From Brachionus koreanus (lineage: Eukaryota > Rotifera > Eurotatoria > Ploima > Brachionidae): a stretch of DNA of 23,145 nt. The translations under genes and the position numbers were made by a program. Location of the stretch: assembly GCA_016987375.1 (NCBI GenBank), contig PJRA01000485.1, positions 172,754 to 195,898 on the forward strand. Direction: 5' to 3'. The first letter of the stretch is position 1. The number at the start of each line of letters is the position of its first letter. A model generated the notes under the pieces. That model was not told the origin of the DNA, made no database searches, and was given only the letters and a program-made list of their open reading frames with translations. This document shows, in pieces, positions 1-10,022 of the stretch.

Positions 1-503
1 AACACTTCTATTTATACCCTGTTAGAATGATTCCTATTGGTCAATTTTTAAACTTGTCTAAATTTGCCCAATTTTGCCCATTCTTGAAAATATAAGTTTA
101 AATTAACACTCCAATGATGATATTAATGCTGGATGAACTTAAATCATATTAACCGTTATAAATTTTAGAGATACTTGAAGATCCGTTATCATTGCTCTTT
201 CTGGTTTAAGAGCTATTTTTCAATCTTTATTAAAACATGTCACATGTTTTTTCTCTATTTTACCATTTTTAAACATGAATAAGACCATATGAAAATAATG
301 AGTTTTAATCTTAATTTACTGGTATCATTTTGGAACAGGTTCGTTTCATTAATTATGTAATTATTAATTAAAACTTTCGGACGTTATTTTTGAAAATTAT
401 GCGTCATTCAAATTTGCATAAATATTTATATTTAAATAATTAATAAAATCTTTAAGAAACAAAAAATTGTAGTTGATTAAAAATTTATTAATTCTAAATT
501 TTT
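1..503. other. AT-rich 3' flank of the chitinase, no gene seen
   Basis: No long open frame, RNA gene or recognisable transposon is visible. The sequence is low-complexity AT with scattered TTTATT and AATAAA hexamers. Confidence 0.6.
484..489 (-). promoter_or_regulatory. Putative polyadenylation signal of the chitinase gene
   Basis: AATAAA on the minus strand, 15 bases beyond the TAA stop of the chitinase. Such hexamers are frequent in AT-rich DNA, so only its position supports it. Confidence 0.4.
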
Positions 504-2279
504 TTAGCATATAACTTGTGATATGTAATTACAGGTCATATTTTTCTCGTCAAATAAAAGACCATTTGGACACTCGAATTCATATATACTGAATTTCTCA
601 ATACCAGTACATAAATAAAATTTTTTACAATTAGACTCTTTATCAGCATAATAACCAGGTCCATTTGGACACTGCTGATACAACGGTGGACTGGTTGAAG
701 TAGCACTCGTTGAAGTCTGACTAGCAGTTGTCCAAGAGCCACTGTCAAATAATTCTGTCTTGATAAAATTTATTAATGGATATCTTCCCTTTATTGAAAA
801 AAAAATTAAAAAAGAATAATTTCAAAAATAAATTAAAACTTTTTGACAAAAATTTCCACCAAAATCGTCCATGTCCATAGTCCAGACCATCACTCCACCA
901 ATATTGAAAAATTTCATTAAATCAATCTTTTTTTTTATAAATAAAAACTCTATAAATCCAAAATTTACTTTTAATTTTAAACTTCGTTGATTATCGAAGC
1001 CAACCCATTGTTTAGTCATAAAAGCATACGGTGCTTTTTGACTATGACTCCACTGCTTTCTCCATCCCTGGCTCAATCTACTACAAATTTCATATGAGGC
1101 CAAAAAGCCCGCTTCTCTAGTAAACTTAATTGATTTTTAGAGAAAAAATTTTTTTTATTTGAACCCAAAAAACCTGTCCGGGGTCGCCAGGACCATCGGC
1201 AGGGCTGCCAATCTGATTTTGGCCTGGGTCTTTTAGCCTAAATGTTCGGCCATAAGTTATCAGACCCATATTTAACTTTGCACTATCAACTCCTTTACTA
1301 ATGTAATAGCTAATTGTAAAATTGACATTCAAAAATTGTTCATCTCCGGTTTCTTCCGGTCTTGAATTGAGCGGTGCTGCTAGACCGGTCACAGACTCCC
1401 ATGCTCCATGATAATCCTAATTTGAAGCATTAACAAAAAATCAATAAAAATCAATCCTAATTTTTACATAAGTCATTATATTGGCAAAATTCAAATTTCT
1501 AAAAAACAATTTAAATTTTAAGAAATTAATTGAATTGAATAAATATTAAAAAAAAACTTGATAATTTTATCCACTTCATAGGCCGATTGAATAACACTTT
1601 TGGAAGCAGCTAGTGAAGCAGATAGAAGCAAATTTTGTGCCTTGTACAAATCGCTCAATATCTTGAAGAAAAATGCTAATTGATTGAACAAAAATTCTTA
1701 AGAATAATTGAGAAAAAAAAACACTTGAATAAATTTTGAGAAATTGATTTTATCTTCTGGACTAGAGCCCTCTCTATTAGCTTGAAAGAAAAAAAAAAGA
1801 GAACTAGATAATTTATTTAACAAGTTTTAGTTGAGCATGCCTGGATATTCCCAGTTAATATCAAGACCGTCAAATTTGTGCTTAGTTAGAAAATTGATTG
1901 ACTGAGTGGCAAATCGGAGCATTGAAGCTGGTTGACTGACTAGACGGCTGAATTGAGCCGAGCCAAAGTTCCATCCACCAACTGACAGCATTACTTTTAG
2001 CTGAGGATTTATTTTTTTCAGATTAGTTGTTCGTTCATAGAGGCCCTTGGTCGAGTCAGTTGACTCGTCGTTCCATTCGAACGACGCCAACTGACCGTCT
2101 TTGATTACCGCAAAGGCGTAGATTAGATGTGTGCATAGAAATGGGTCAATGCTTTCGGGCACAAATCTTGCTTCTTCAGGTCTGTACTGTGACCAGTTGG
2201 TCGTAAAGCATACTAGTCTAGTTCCATTCATTTGGCTTATTAAAACCAAAACAGCCAAGATTAAAATCGAATAGATCAT
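504..2279 (-). CDS. Secreted GH18 chitinase with C-terminal CBM14 chitin-binding domain (8 exons, 466 aa)
   Basis: Hydrolyses beta-1,4 links in chitin, extracellularly. I rebuilt the exons as 2279-1841, 1780-1725, 1661-1558, 1498-1468, 1416-1174, 1124-969, 926-840 and 788-504; they join in frame to 466 codons plus TAA. Residues 1-19 are a hydrophobic signal peptide. GH18 spans about 20-385 and shows the KxxxxxGGW strand (KVMLSVGGW), the catalytic motif DGLDINWEYP (acid Glu144), MTYDYHG (208-214, split by an intron) and GGVMVWTMDMDD (353-364). A short Ser/Thr/Pro linker (about 390-408) leads to a CBM14 (peritrophin-A) domain with six cysteines at 412, 426, 432, 445, 458 and 466. Length and domain order are normal for a one-domain animal chitinase. 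Oddities: Asn142 replaces the usual Asp two residues before the catalytic Glu; intron 1 starts with GC; intron 6 is only 42 bp. A TATA-like CATAAAAG lies at 2320-2327 and AATAAA at 489-484, both on this strand. Exon joins are inferred from family alignment in memory, not from transcripts. Confidence 0.93.
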
Positions 2280-2616
2280 TTTTGTTATGTGATTTTTATT
2301 TATTTTTATTTAAATAGGACTTTTATGAGGACTAAAAGAAAGTTAGTTTCAAATTTTAAATTAGATGCATGTTTTTGGACACCTTGACAAAAATTTGTTT
2401 CTTAATTTCTTCATTTTTTTGTTTACTTAGTATTTAAAAATAATTAGTTGTTGGGTTAAAAAAAAATATTTTGGAAGGCCTGTTCAAATGGCATGTTGAA
2501 TTTTTTTTTTCTTAATTTTAAAAATTTTTTTAATTGAAAAAAAATTCTCATCAAGACTTATTTTCGTGTATTTTTATTGTGCATTAAATTCTGCATTTTA
2601 AAATTATTATTAAATT

Positions 2617-3206
2617 GGCCTCCATTTAATTGCTGGTCTTCCTACCTTGCGTCGCCCTTAAGGTGTAAGGTGTACATAAAAGGGATTTTTTTATTTCCTT
2701 TTTTCTTTCATTCTAAGTACATGTGCAAGCCATCACAGTCTTTTGAATCTAAATTTATTCCTTTGATTAGGTCAGCATTCTAAAATGTCTCAGACCATTG
2801 TATCCCAAGAATCCTTTGCAGTATGGAAGGTGTTCAGACTTTTTTTTTCACACATCCTACATTTTTTATGTCTTCCGTACATCAGTGTTGCTTTTACTAC
2901 AGAGTTGTACAGTTTGAGTTTTGTTGCCTTGCTATAGCTAGTTGCTATCCATGCTAGTCCTTTTGACCAGTACTCTGATATAATTTCTTGCCGCCATATC
3001 TAGCTGAAGGAATCAATTAGTATCCCTATTGCGATCCTTCATGGCACTTATGTGTCATTTGTAAAAACTCATTAAATTTTGGTCTACTTAAAACTTCTCT
3101 TAACCCATTTCTGTCCTCACTCTCTTTCAGTTGTTAAAAAACAATCTTATTTGTCTTTGACTAAAGTTGTCACATTCAAAATATACTGCTGTAATACTTC
3201 TTCAAT
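2617..3206 (-). mobile_element. Degenerate non-LTR retrotransposon (RTE/CR1-like LINE) fragment
   Basis: Read on the minus strand, pieces of a LINE ORF2 appear in the expected order. First comes the spacer between endonuclease and reverse transcriptase (FLTTERE, a stop, GQKW, then LREVLSRPKF after a frame change, about 3170-3070). Next is a C-terminal stretch KATKLKLYNSVVKATLMYG (about 2930-2876). Last is GRRKVGRPAIKWRP (about 2658-2617), which matches the Gly-Arg-Pro box typical of RTE-type LINE C termini. The reverse transcriptase itself has been deleted between the first two pieces, and there are several stops and frameshifts. The first part is repeated at 10040-10180. It is a dead copy; assignment to RTE rather than CR1 is tentative. 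Confidence 0.72.
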
Positions 3207-4521
3207 TTTCCGTTCTTGTAGCTCTTAGTGTTTATAGAGAATAATTTTGATTAACTTGAAAAGTTCAAATTAATTGGTCACTAACTAGACAAAAGCTCAC
3301 AGCAATCATTGAACAATAAAATTTTTTTTAGCTCTTTTTGAACATTTGTTTGTCAGATTTATTTGTCTTATTCTCCAAAAGCAGAAAATATTCACTTAAT
3401 GATTTATTGTGATTAAATAAACGCCAAACGGCCATGTTCAATTTAAGCAAGTTTAGTAATAAATCAAAAGATTGAAAAGTAAAGGAATAATTACTAAAAC
3501 CCAAGTTACATAATTGTATTTCAGATTTGTTTAAAAGTCACAAGTCTTAATTAAAGCCACATGGGCGGACTTTATGAAAAAAATTCTTAAATTAAAGTGA
3601 GAATTAGTTTTTTTTTGATGTAAGCTCTTTCTTCTCATGGAATCATACCTTTGCTGATTATGTGAAGCGAACATAAATCATTCCAAAATCATTTTGACTT
3701 AATTTCTTTTTAACATGACATTAATTCAATTTCAAACAACTAGAATAATTAAGAATAACTAGATAAAAGGTTATTACAACTTGTAATGGGTTTAGAATAA
3801 TTTTTTTTTATTTTATTTTTTATTTTTAATCCGAAAGAGCTAAAGCTCGGTACAGAAATATTTAATTTTTTATTGACTTTAATACTTTTGTTTAACTTCA
3901 CATTTTGTTGCATGATTGTTAAATAAATCGTCTAGGGCATTATTAATCAATTAACTATTTAGGATTTAGAAAAGATGTCATTAAAATGCTTTTTGAGTTA
4001 AACAACATTACAATTTCATAATAAAATTTCATGATTTTAAATAATTATTCTATCAATTTTTGCTTGTTGATTTGTCAAAATAAATCTCGGATAATTGATC
4101 AATTTTATCTTAAATAAAAGAGACTAATTTTTGTTTAATTCATTAGATGTTTGAAAATCTTTAAAAAGCTAATCAAAGGATCTCTAAATTTGCTTTAAGA
4201 ATTTACCTACAAAAGTGTTTTTTAAGTAATGGCTTTAAACTGAATTCTTGTTAAAAACCTTAAATAAATAAGACTTTTCCGGATCTGTTAGGATCTGGTG
4301 GTTCGTGGTCATAACACAAAGGTCATAATAATAAAGGAATAACTTAAAAAATAACTTTATTAATAAGTGGCCGCTTCTAGCCTAAACAAATAATAAAAAA
4401 GAATAACAAAAAGAAAAGCTACAGTTTTTATATAATATTAACAAGAAATAATTGATCTCTTATCTAATATTTTGCACATTGTTAAATACTAGTAACTTGT
4501 TAAACGCATGAGATCATAGTA
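3207..4521. other. AT-rich intergenic stretch; one short dispersed hairpin at 3828-3864
   Basis: No coding frame longer than noise and no RNA gene found. The only structured piece is the hairpin-containing repeat at 3828-3864, listed separately. Confidence 0.5.
3828..3864 (+). repeat. Short dispersed repeat with a GAGCT-AGCTC hairpin (copy A)
   Basis: The sequence around GAGCTAAAGCTC, read in reverse complement, matches the segment at 5338-5371 base for base at most positions (shared CTGTA, CGAGC, TTAGCTC and TTC blocks). Each copy contains a small inverted repeat. The two copies are in opposite orientation and each is bordered by A/T-rich runs, as expected for the 3' end of a dispersed retroelement. 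Confidence 0.5.
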
Positions 4522-4844
4522 ACGGATGAGGCATAAGTAAATGGACAAAAATTAAAAATGATATTAAGTTATGGTTTTTTTATAAGATAAAGAATTTATT
4601 TTTAAATAGAATTACGATTTTTAAATAAAGAAAAAACTCCAACGTTGCCGATTTTTCTGAGTTTTGCTTTGACACCCGTCATTAGCAATTTCACAAAATT
4701 TATTTCTTCAACTTCTTCAACAACAAGTGCTTTGCTTTTTCAAACTGTACGACACTATATTTTGGCGTTTTTTCACGTTTTTGAAATGATATACTCTTTA
4801 TTTTTAGATTTCAACCAACTGTTCTTTAGTGGAAAGAAAATTTC

Positions 4845-4979
4845 CTAGCTAGACGTCTTTGACTCACTCCAGTCCTCTTTTGTCGGCCCTCCATTTTGAA
4901 TACGGTTGATTGTATTATACATGGTACTTCGAACAATTCCTTGTTTTGTAAAGTACGCGACAAGGTCAGATTTTTTCAT
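4845..4979 (-). pseudogene. Tc1-like transposase N-terminal DNA-binding fragment (44 aa)
   Basis: ATG at 4979 opens a 44-codon frame containing VAYFTKQGIVRSTMYNTINR, a helix-turn-helix of the type that binds terminal inverted repeats in Tc1-like transposases. It stops at TAG (4847-4845). After a gap on the same strand, KREKTPKY plus a Lys-rich helix (about 4791-4700) resembles the linker before the catalytic domain. No catalytic Asp or Glu remains. Related to the fragments at 6928-7252 and 9747-10022. Confidence 0.65.
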
Positions 4980-5085
4980 TTGTGAAATCATATTTTGACT
5001 GCTTTTGGAAAATTCTCTCAGCAACAGAAAGTGGCATTTTAAAAAAACATTTTTCCAATCGTATAGCTAATGGTTAGTAGTTTAA

Positions 5086-5108
5086 ATATATATATATATA
5101 TATATATA
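5086..5108. repeat. (AT)n microsatellite
   Basis: Uninterrupted alternating A and T for 23 bases, inside the Tc1-like relic. Confidence 0.9.
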
Positions 5109-5337
5109 CATGCATATATTGGATCATCTGATCATTTTCCTAATCCGGAAAGTAAGCTTAACTTTTGTCTATTTACCTATGCCTCACCCGTTTTTGCACT
5201 GTGAAACTATAGACATATAAGTTGGCTAGAATCGGTGTTGTAGTTATTGAGAAAACTACAACATTCGTAACGGTTGAAAAGTTCAGCATTGATCTCTTGA
5301 TCACATCTTTATTTTTACAATTATTTATTATTTATTT

Positions 5338-5371
5338 GTAAATCTGTATCGAGCGTTAGCTCCTTCAGAGA
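5338..5371 (-). repeat. Short dispersed repeat with a GAGC-GCTC hairpin (copy B)
   Basis: Inverted copy of the 3828-3864 repeat. It lies about 145 bp beyond the stop codon of the minus-strand open frame at 5515-5731, where a LINE 3' untranslated region would be, and is bordered by A/T-rich sequence. Confidence 0.5.
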
Positions 5372-5514
5372 AAAATAAAAATAAAATTAAATCAAAATAA
5401 AATGATTAAAATAAAAGTTAAAAAATAAGATAAGAATTTAAAAATATAGTTAAATAAATGAAATGTCAAAAGGAAATGAGAAAAAAAAATAAAAATAAAA
5501 AAAGATATTTCGGT

Positions 5515-5731
5515 TTAGTTTTCAGAGAAAAAAGAGTCTATGACAAGGTAGCAATTACACAATGGAGTTGGATAGTTAACAAATCTTGATTCGAAACCTC
5601 GTCTGTATTCATTTACCAGTCTAAGAAGTAATGGGACAGAATTAGTAAGTCCAACCCTGACATATCTTTCGCTTAATTCAAAAAGCCGAATTACAATAAA
5701 ATAGACAAGGATGTTAATCTTTATAAGTTTT
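5515..5731 (-). pseudogene. Open coding-like frame, possible LINE ORF C terminus, no start codon
   Basis: About 72 codons are open on the minus strand, ending at TAA (5517-5515). The peptide contains LFELSERYVRVGL, then LLLRLVNEYRRGF and SRFVNYPTPLC. Its composition is that of protein (charged, aromatic, few Lys/Asn runs), unlike the AT noise nearby. No ATG opens it. Its position just before the dispersed hairpin repeat at 5338-5371 suggests the 3' end of a retrotransposon ORF, but I do not recognise a specific domain. Confidence 0.4.
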
Positions 5732-6927
5732 TAGATTAGCTTGTCAAAGGCTTAAGAAATGTCAAAAAATAAGAAACAGACTTTCATTAAATGTGTGTAT
5801 GATTATCATAAGGAAATTGTCTTAATTGACGCTAATTAATTGAGTACTTGTAAAAATGTCATTTAAAATTGAAAGCTAAATAGCATCAAAATTCAAAACA
5901 AAACGTTTGTGTTGTTTACAAATAAAATTAAAATTAGGTAATTTATTAATTAAATAAATAGAGAAATTTTCAATTGTTTGTGTTTACATCTGATCACTCC
6001 TAAACCAGCATATTTGAAACGAAATGTTTATTTGGAGCAAAGTTTTTCAATGGTGTGTATTAAAACAATTCATCTAATTCATTTGATTATCATGTGCACA
6101 CAATTTTTTATTTAATTTTACAAAATTGTTTCATCCGAATAAATACTAGATCAAGAGTGTTTTATTTTTGTTTTTGGTTTTCATCATAATTTGGATAGAA
6201 GAGAACTGATTGCTGAAAAATGAAATGCAAGCATTTTACTTCAGTTCAAATTAAGTTAATAATCGGCTCAAGGAAATATTTAAATCCTCACTTAAAAGAG
6301 AAAAAAAGAAAGAAATAAAATTGACGAAATATGTCGAAGAATTATTTATCAAATTTTAATAGGAACAGAATCATTTAAAAATTTGCATTTTTTTTGTTAT
6401 TTAGTTGTGTGTCAATTGAGAATGACGCAAGAACTCATGTGGAAAAGTCTCATTCTAAATTTGACTCAAATTTTCCAGTTTAATAATCAGACTTGAACCA
6501 AGAAAAAAAATAAATTGTTCAGATGAAATTTTTTTTCATTATAAATAATTCTCTTACTTTCTATTTTTAACTCAAATTAAAATGTATTTTAAGTTCATAA
6601 TCTACATGTAATGAAATATTTATGAGCTATTTTTTCATCTAATATTTAATTGACGAATAAGAAAAATTTTTCAAATTTTTGAGTTTTTTAAGTTGACATA
6701 AAAAATTTTTCTTTTAGGTCTTAGTCAAAAAAAATTTGACCTTTTTTTTAAATTTATCAATAGAAAAAAAAAAGAAATATTTAGCTAATCTTCAAAATTT
6801 AAAACTGTTTAGTATAATTGTTTAGAAGCCAAATCAAAAGCCAAATATTTCTTTCATTAAATTCTTATTTTATTATCTGTTAGATTTTTTTTTCGTAAAG
6901 ACAACACACCATTGTCAGCTATAGATC
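5732..6927. other. AT-rich intergenic stretch, nothing recognised
   Basis: Long A and T runs, no coding frame above noise, no inverted repeats of note, no RNA gene seen. Confidence 0.5.
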
Positions 6928-7252
6928 TCAATTTGTCTTAACATTTGAATGATTAATGTCTTTTGGTACATAATAAACCATTTCATCCATCCAAGAAATC
7001 GTCTCACCAAATCTATGAGCACTTGTTAAATTAGGCCAAAAAAAATGACAATAGCCAATTGTAGACTAGAAGTTTTTTTTGCTTTAGTAGACTTTGGCCT
7101 TTTGGCTCTCGATTGATATAGTTATATGCAATCTTTGCACAAATACCTTCCTGGATAAGGCGATTTGCAGCATCGGCTCTTGAAATATTACCATTAATTT
7201 TTAACTTTTTTTCAGTTGTGAGTCTATCAGCACCAGATTGCTTTTCTTTCAA
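6928..7252 (-). mobile_element. Tc1-like transposase remnant (HTH fused by deletion to DDE end)
   Basis: On the minus strand, 7252 to about 7060 encodes a helix-turn-helix-like segment (SRADAANRLIQEGICAKIAY, followed by NYINREPKGQ). It aligns with the VAYFTKQGIVRSTMYNTINR segment of the relic at 4845-4979. After a frame change, about 7055-6928 encodes FWPNLTSAHRF, then WMDEMVYYVPKDIN. The second block resembles the FWPDLASAHY and VYYVPK segment next to the second catalytic Asp in Tc1-like transposases; here that Asp appears as Asn. The middle of the protein and the C-terminal Glu block are missing. A dead copy. Confidence 0.6.
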
Positions 7253-7399
7253 AAAAAAAAATTTTTATTCTAATATTATAAATTTCTTCTTTTCTACAAA
7301 AGTATTGACTATTGTAGCAATTTGAATAATAATGAATAATTTATAAAAGCAAAATTTAATCAAATTTTGTGTAGCTAATTATGCAATATACGTTAGAAT

Positions 7400-7413
7400 A
7401 GTAGTAGTAGTAG
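7400..7413. repeat. (GTA)n / (TAC)n run at the LINE 3' end
   Basis: Four and a half trinucleotide units. They directly follow the 3' untranslated region of the minus-strand LINE and mark its tail. Confidence 0.8.
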
Positions 7414-7451
7414 AATATACTGCTACCCCAACGGGTTAAGCTTCTACGAAG

Positions 7452-8444
7452 CTATGGCAGTAAATTAGACTGTTTCTTCAGCCATTTGTCCAAGTTAATT
7501 TTGAAGTTATTAACTGATACAGAATTGATGATGTACTGAGGAAGACTATTCCAAACATTAACTATTCGGTTTGTCAAGAAATGATATCGTTGCATACAAT
7601 TTTTCGCATCTTCTCTAACAATACACTTGTTATGTCCTCTTAAGTTGTAAGAGTGATTTCGAGAAAAATTAATACCATTTTCAAAATTGATAGTTTTATG
7701 TCTGTTAATAATTTTAAACAGTTGGATTAAGTCGCCTCTCATCCGCCTTAATTTAAGATTAGTAAGGTTGAACATTTCCAGTCTTTTCGAGTAATCATAT
7801 TTCCGAAGTGAAGGGATTACTCTTGTCGCTGTTCTTTGGACCTTCTCGATTTCAGAAATGTCTTTTTCAAGGAACAGACACCATGAACTAATGGCAAACT
7901 CTAAATGAGGTCTAACCAGTGCTGTATAGAGCATTCTCAATGTATCAATGTTCAACTTCCTGAAACTTTTAGCGATCATACCCAAAATAAGATTTCCACG
8001 ACTGGTACAATATTTTACTTGGTTAGTCCATTTTAAGTCACTTTGAATATAAATACCCAGATCTTTTTCAAGATTTGTTTTAGATAAATTCTTCGTTGCT
8101 TATCTACTAAATATTGTATAATTAAACAAGGGATTTTTTGAGCCAACATGCATTACACCACATTTTTTAATATTTAAATCCAACGACCAAGTAAGTGACC
8201 AGCTTGAGATAAAGTCAATATCTTTTTGAAGTATATGATTGTCTTGTAAACACTTAATTACAGAAAAAACTTTAGTATCATCAGCATATTTTTCACATTT
8301 ATTAATTAAACCAATCGAAAGGTCATTTATGAATATTAAAAATAAAAGTGGTCCCAAAACTGAACCTTGAGGCACTCCACTAGTTACATCTAACAAGAAT
8401 AAAACACAAAGAGTATTGACCCCATTGGATATTCTACGAAACAA
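7452..8444 (-). pseudogene. LINE ORF2 reverse transcriptase fragment with one internal stop
   Basis: Coding part of the LINE above: 331 codons in one frame, interrupted once by TAA at 8102-8100. It holds RT motifs GVPQG and YADD plus the conserved region that ends jockey/CR1-type ORF2. It has only one lesion over about 1 kb, so it is much less decayed than the other LINE pieces in this window and is probably a younger insertion. Confidence 0.85.
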
Positions 8445-8460
8445 ATAAAATCATCTTTTT

Positions 8461-9746
8461 ATCGAAGCATCCTCTTTTCACGACTGAATGAGCTGGTCGA
8501 GATTGGTCCAACCATTAATTTCTGCTATTATAATTTCCAAAATAGATCCACTTAATTGCGAAACTGAATGTTGTGATTAACTCACATAAATAAAAAACCC
8601 TTGGAAGTTGACGTTTTTATTAATGGAGCTAAAAATAGAAAAATAAATTTTCCGAAAAGAATAAAAGACTTGGTTTTTGTCCACACTTGACATTAATTAC
8701 TCTTTCTAAAAATTTGGCAAGATGTCAAATCGTCTGGAAAAATTAGAATAGAATAGGGTTAAAAAAAAAATTCCTTTAATAAATCAACTAAAAATCATTC
8801 GCATATTTGTTCTGTAAATTATAAAAAAATTTTTTTTAAACAATGACCAAATATCAAAATTTTAAATTATTAAAATAAAAAATTTAGTAGTCTAGTAATT
8901 TGAGCTAACTTTTTTTTTAAATCTAGTTATGGTAGCTATATCAGCATTTCTATCATTTTGTAAAGTCTCTAAGTAAAACCGAAAACACAAGATCAGTCTC
9001 ATTGTGATCGGTCTTTGTATTAATAATTTAATTCAAATAATATGCTTTTTATCACTTAAAAATATTTTCTAATTAAAACCAAATAAATTTAAAACTTTAA
9101 TTTTAATTTTCTTTCTTTGTCTGAGACAAAATCGATTAAAAAAACACGGCAGATTAAGCTTAGTTTAGAGGCAAGATAATTTAGCTGAAAGAAATCGATT
9201 TTTATGAAGGAGGATTTTAAATAAGGTGGATAAGGAGAAAACTATTAAATTTTGTTTAATTTTGCTTCTACACTACAAAGAACCTTAGTTGAAAATTTAA
9301 AATAGATTAAGAAAATAATCGAAATTGGGGCTTATTTTAAATAAAGAGTATTAAAAATGTTTATTTATAGTACGATTAGCATTTGTTTATTTGATAAATA
9401 GTATTGCATATTTAAAACTTTTTATCAACGAGTAAAATAAATTGTATCAAAATCATTTTGACTCACGGTTAGGATAATTTTTAATCTAGTTTGATAAAGG
9501 AGATCACAAGAGCAGAGTTAATTTTGCTCCTAAAAATAAAAAAAAAAAATTTTATTTATTTAGTATTTTTATTAGCTAAAGCGCATCTATTTTCCTAAAA
9601 ATTATTAGTTTATTTTGACATTGAGTCCATTCAATTCTCAAAAATAATTGCGCCAATTTCCTAAAGTTAATCCGATGTCTTTATCCAGCCTAAATTCATT
9701 ACTTTTCAATAAAATTCAGAACTGAATTGTTCACAGGCCAATTCTG
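8461..9746. other. AT-rich intergenic stretch, nothing recognised
   Basis: Possible decayed LINE sequence continues a little above 8461, but no clear motif remains. The rest is low-complexity AT without a supported gene. Confidence 0.5.
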
Positions 9747-10022
9747 TTAATATTCTTTAATCATTGGTTCAAGCCGTTTCTTAATACACTCTTCAAGGTA
9801 GACATGTCAAATTTTTTCCCTACTTGTTCTTTACACTCTCCGACCTCTTTTTTTACGTTATTGCTTTCAAAAATATCATTCAATGAGAGTGCTGTGTTAA
9901 AAAGATTGAAATAAGATACATCATAAAATATAATAAATTTACAAAATTTTGGCCTTGCTGCCTTGTTTAGCATTTAAATGAGTTAACAAATCTTTTATTG
10001 ATGATTTCGTCTTTTGTGCCAT
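9747..10022 (-). mobile_element. Tc1-like transposase remnant, internally deleted and frameshifted
   Basis: On the minus strand an ATG at 10022 opens MAQKTKSSIKDLLTHLNAKQ, which resembles the start of the helix-turn-helix of the 4845-4979 relic. A second frame (9973-9761) carries NDIFESNN and KEQVGKKFD. In a third frame HVYLEECIKKRLEPMIKEY (about 9806-9747) matches the segment that in this transposase family precedes the FWPDLASAHY block. Order and strand fit one transposase with internal deletions and frameshifts. It directly abuts the LINE piece at 10023-10180. Confidence 0.5.

Larger units (their letters stand above)
4522..5192 (-). mobile_element. Internally deleted Tc1-like DNA transposon with degenerate terminal inverted repeats
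   Basis: The left end (4522-4556, after a TA) and the reverse complement of the right end (5159-5192) share the core TGAGGCATA, then GTAAAT, GACAAAA and TTAA, with a few mismatches. This is an imperfect inverted repeat of about 35 bp. Inside, on the minus strand, is an N-terminal helix-turn-helix segment of a Tc1-like transposase (4845-4979) and then a short linker segment (KREKTPKY, about 4791-4700). The catalytic part is missing. A TA microsatellite (5086-5108) lies near the right end. A TA duplication is seen on the left but not clearly on the right. Non-autonomous relic. Confidence 0.65.
7388..8460 (-). mobile_element. 5'-truncated non-LTR retrotransposon (jockey/CR1-like LINE), reverse transcriptase remnant
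   Basis: Minus-strand LINE tail. From 8444 it encodes the reverse transcriptase core: GVPQGSVLGPLLFLIFINDL, then the catalytic YADD box, and SLDLNIKKCGVMHVG. It continues in the same frame through the thumb and C-terminal region (LRMLYTALVRPHLEFAISSW, IEKVQRTATRV, LTNRIVNVWNSLP) to a stop at 7452. One in-frame TAA (8102-8100) breaks the otherwise open 331-codon frame. Upstream of 8444 the frame hits TGA after a few more similar codons, so the 5' part is lost. The 3' tail has a perfect AGCTTC-TAC-GAAGCT hairpin near 7440 and ends in a TAC trinucleotide run (7413-7400), typical of LINEs that end in microsatellites. YADD is intact, but the copy cannot make full-length protein. Confidence 0.85.

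Noticed and set aside
1126..1392. Open frame extending the chitinase exon past 1174 into KIFSLKIN
   Set aside because: The extra residues are intron read-through; the family sequence resumes at FTREAGF from 1124.
2577..2783. Plus-strand frame of 68 codons
   Set aside because: Antisense of the LINE C-terminal GRP-box region.
4645..4848. Plus-strand frame of 67 codons
   Set aside because: Antisense of the Tc1-like relic, whose minus strand gives family-like peptides.
4276..5155. Outer inverted repeat around TTTTCCGGAT / ATCCGGAAAG
   Set aside because: The match is short and needs a gap; the 35-bp repeat at 4522/5159 explains the element ends better.
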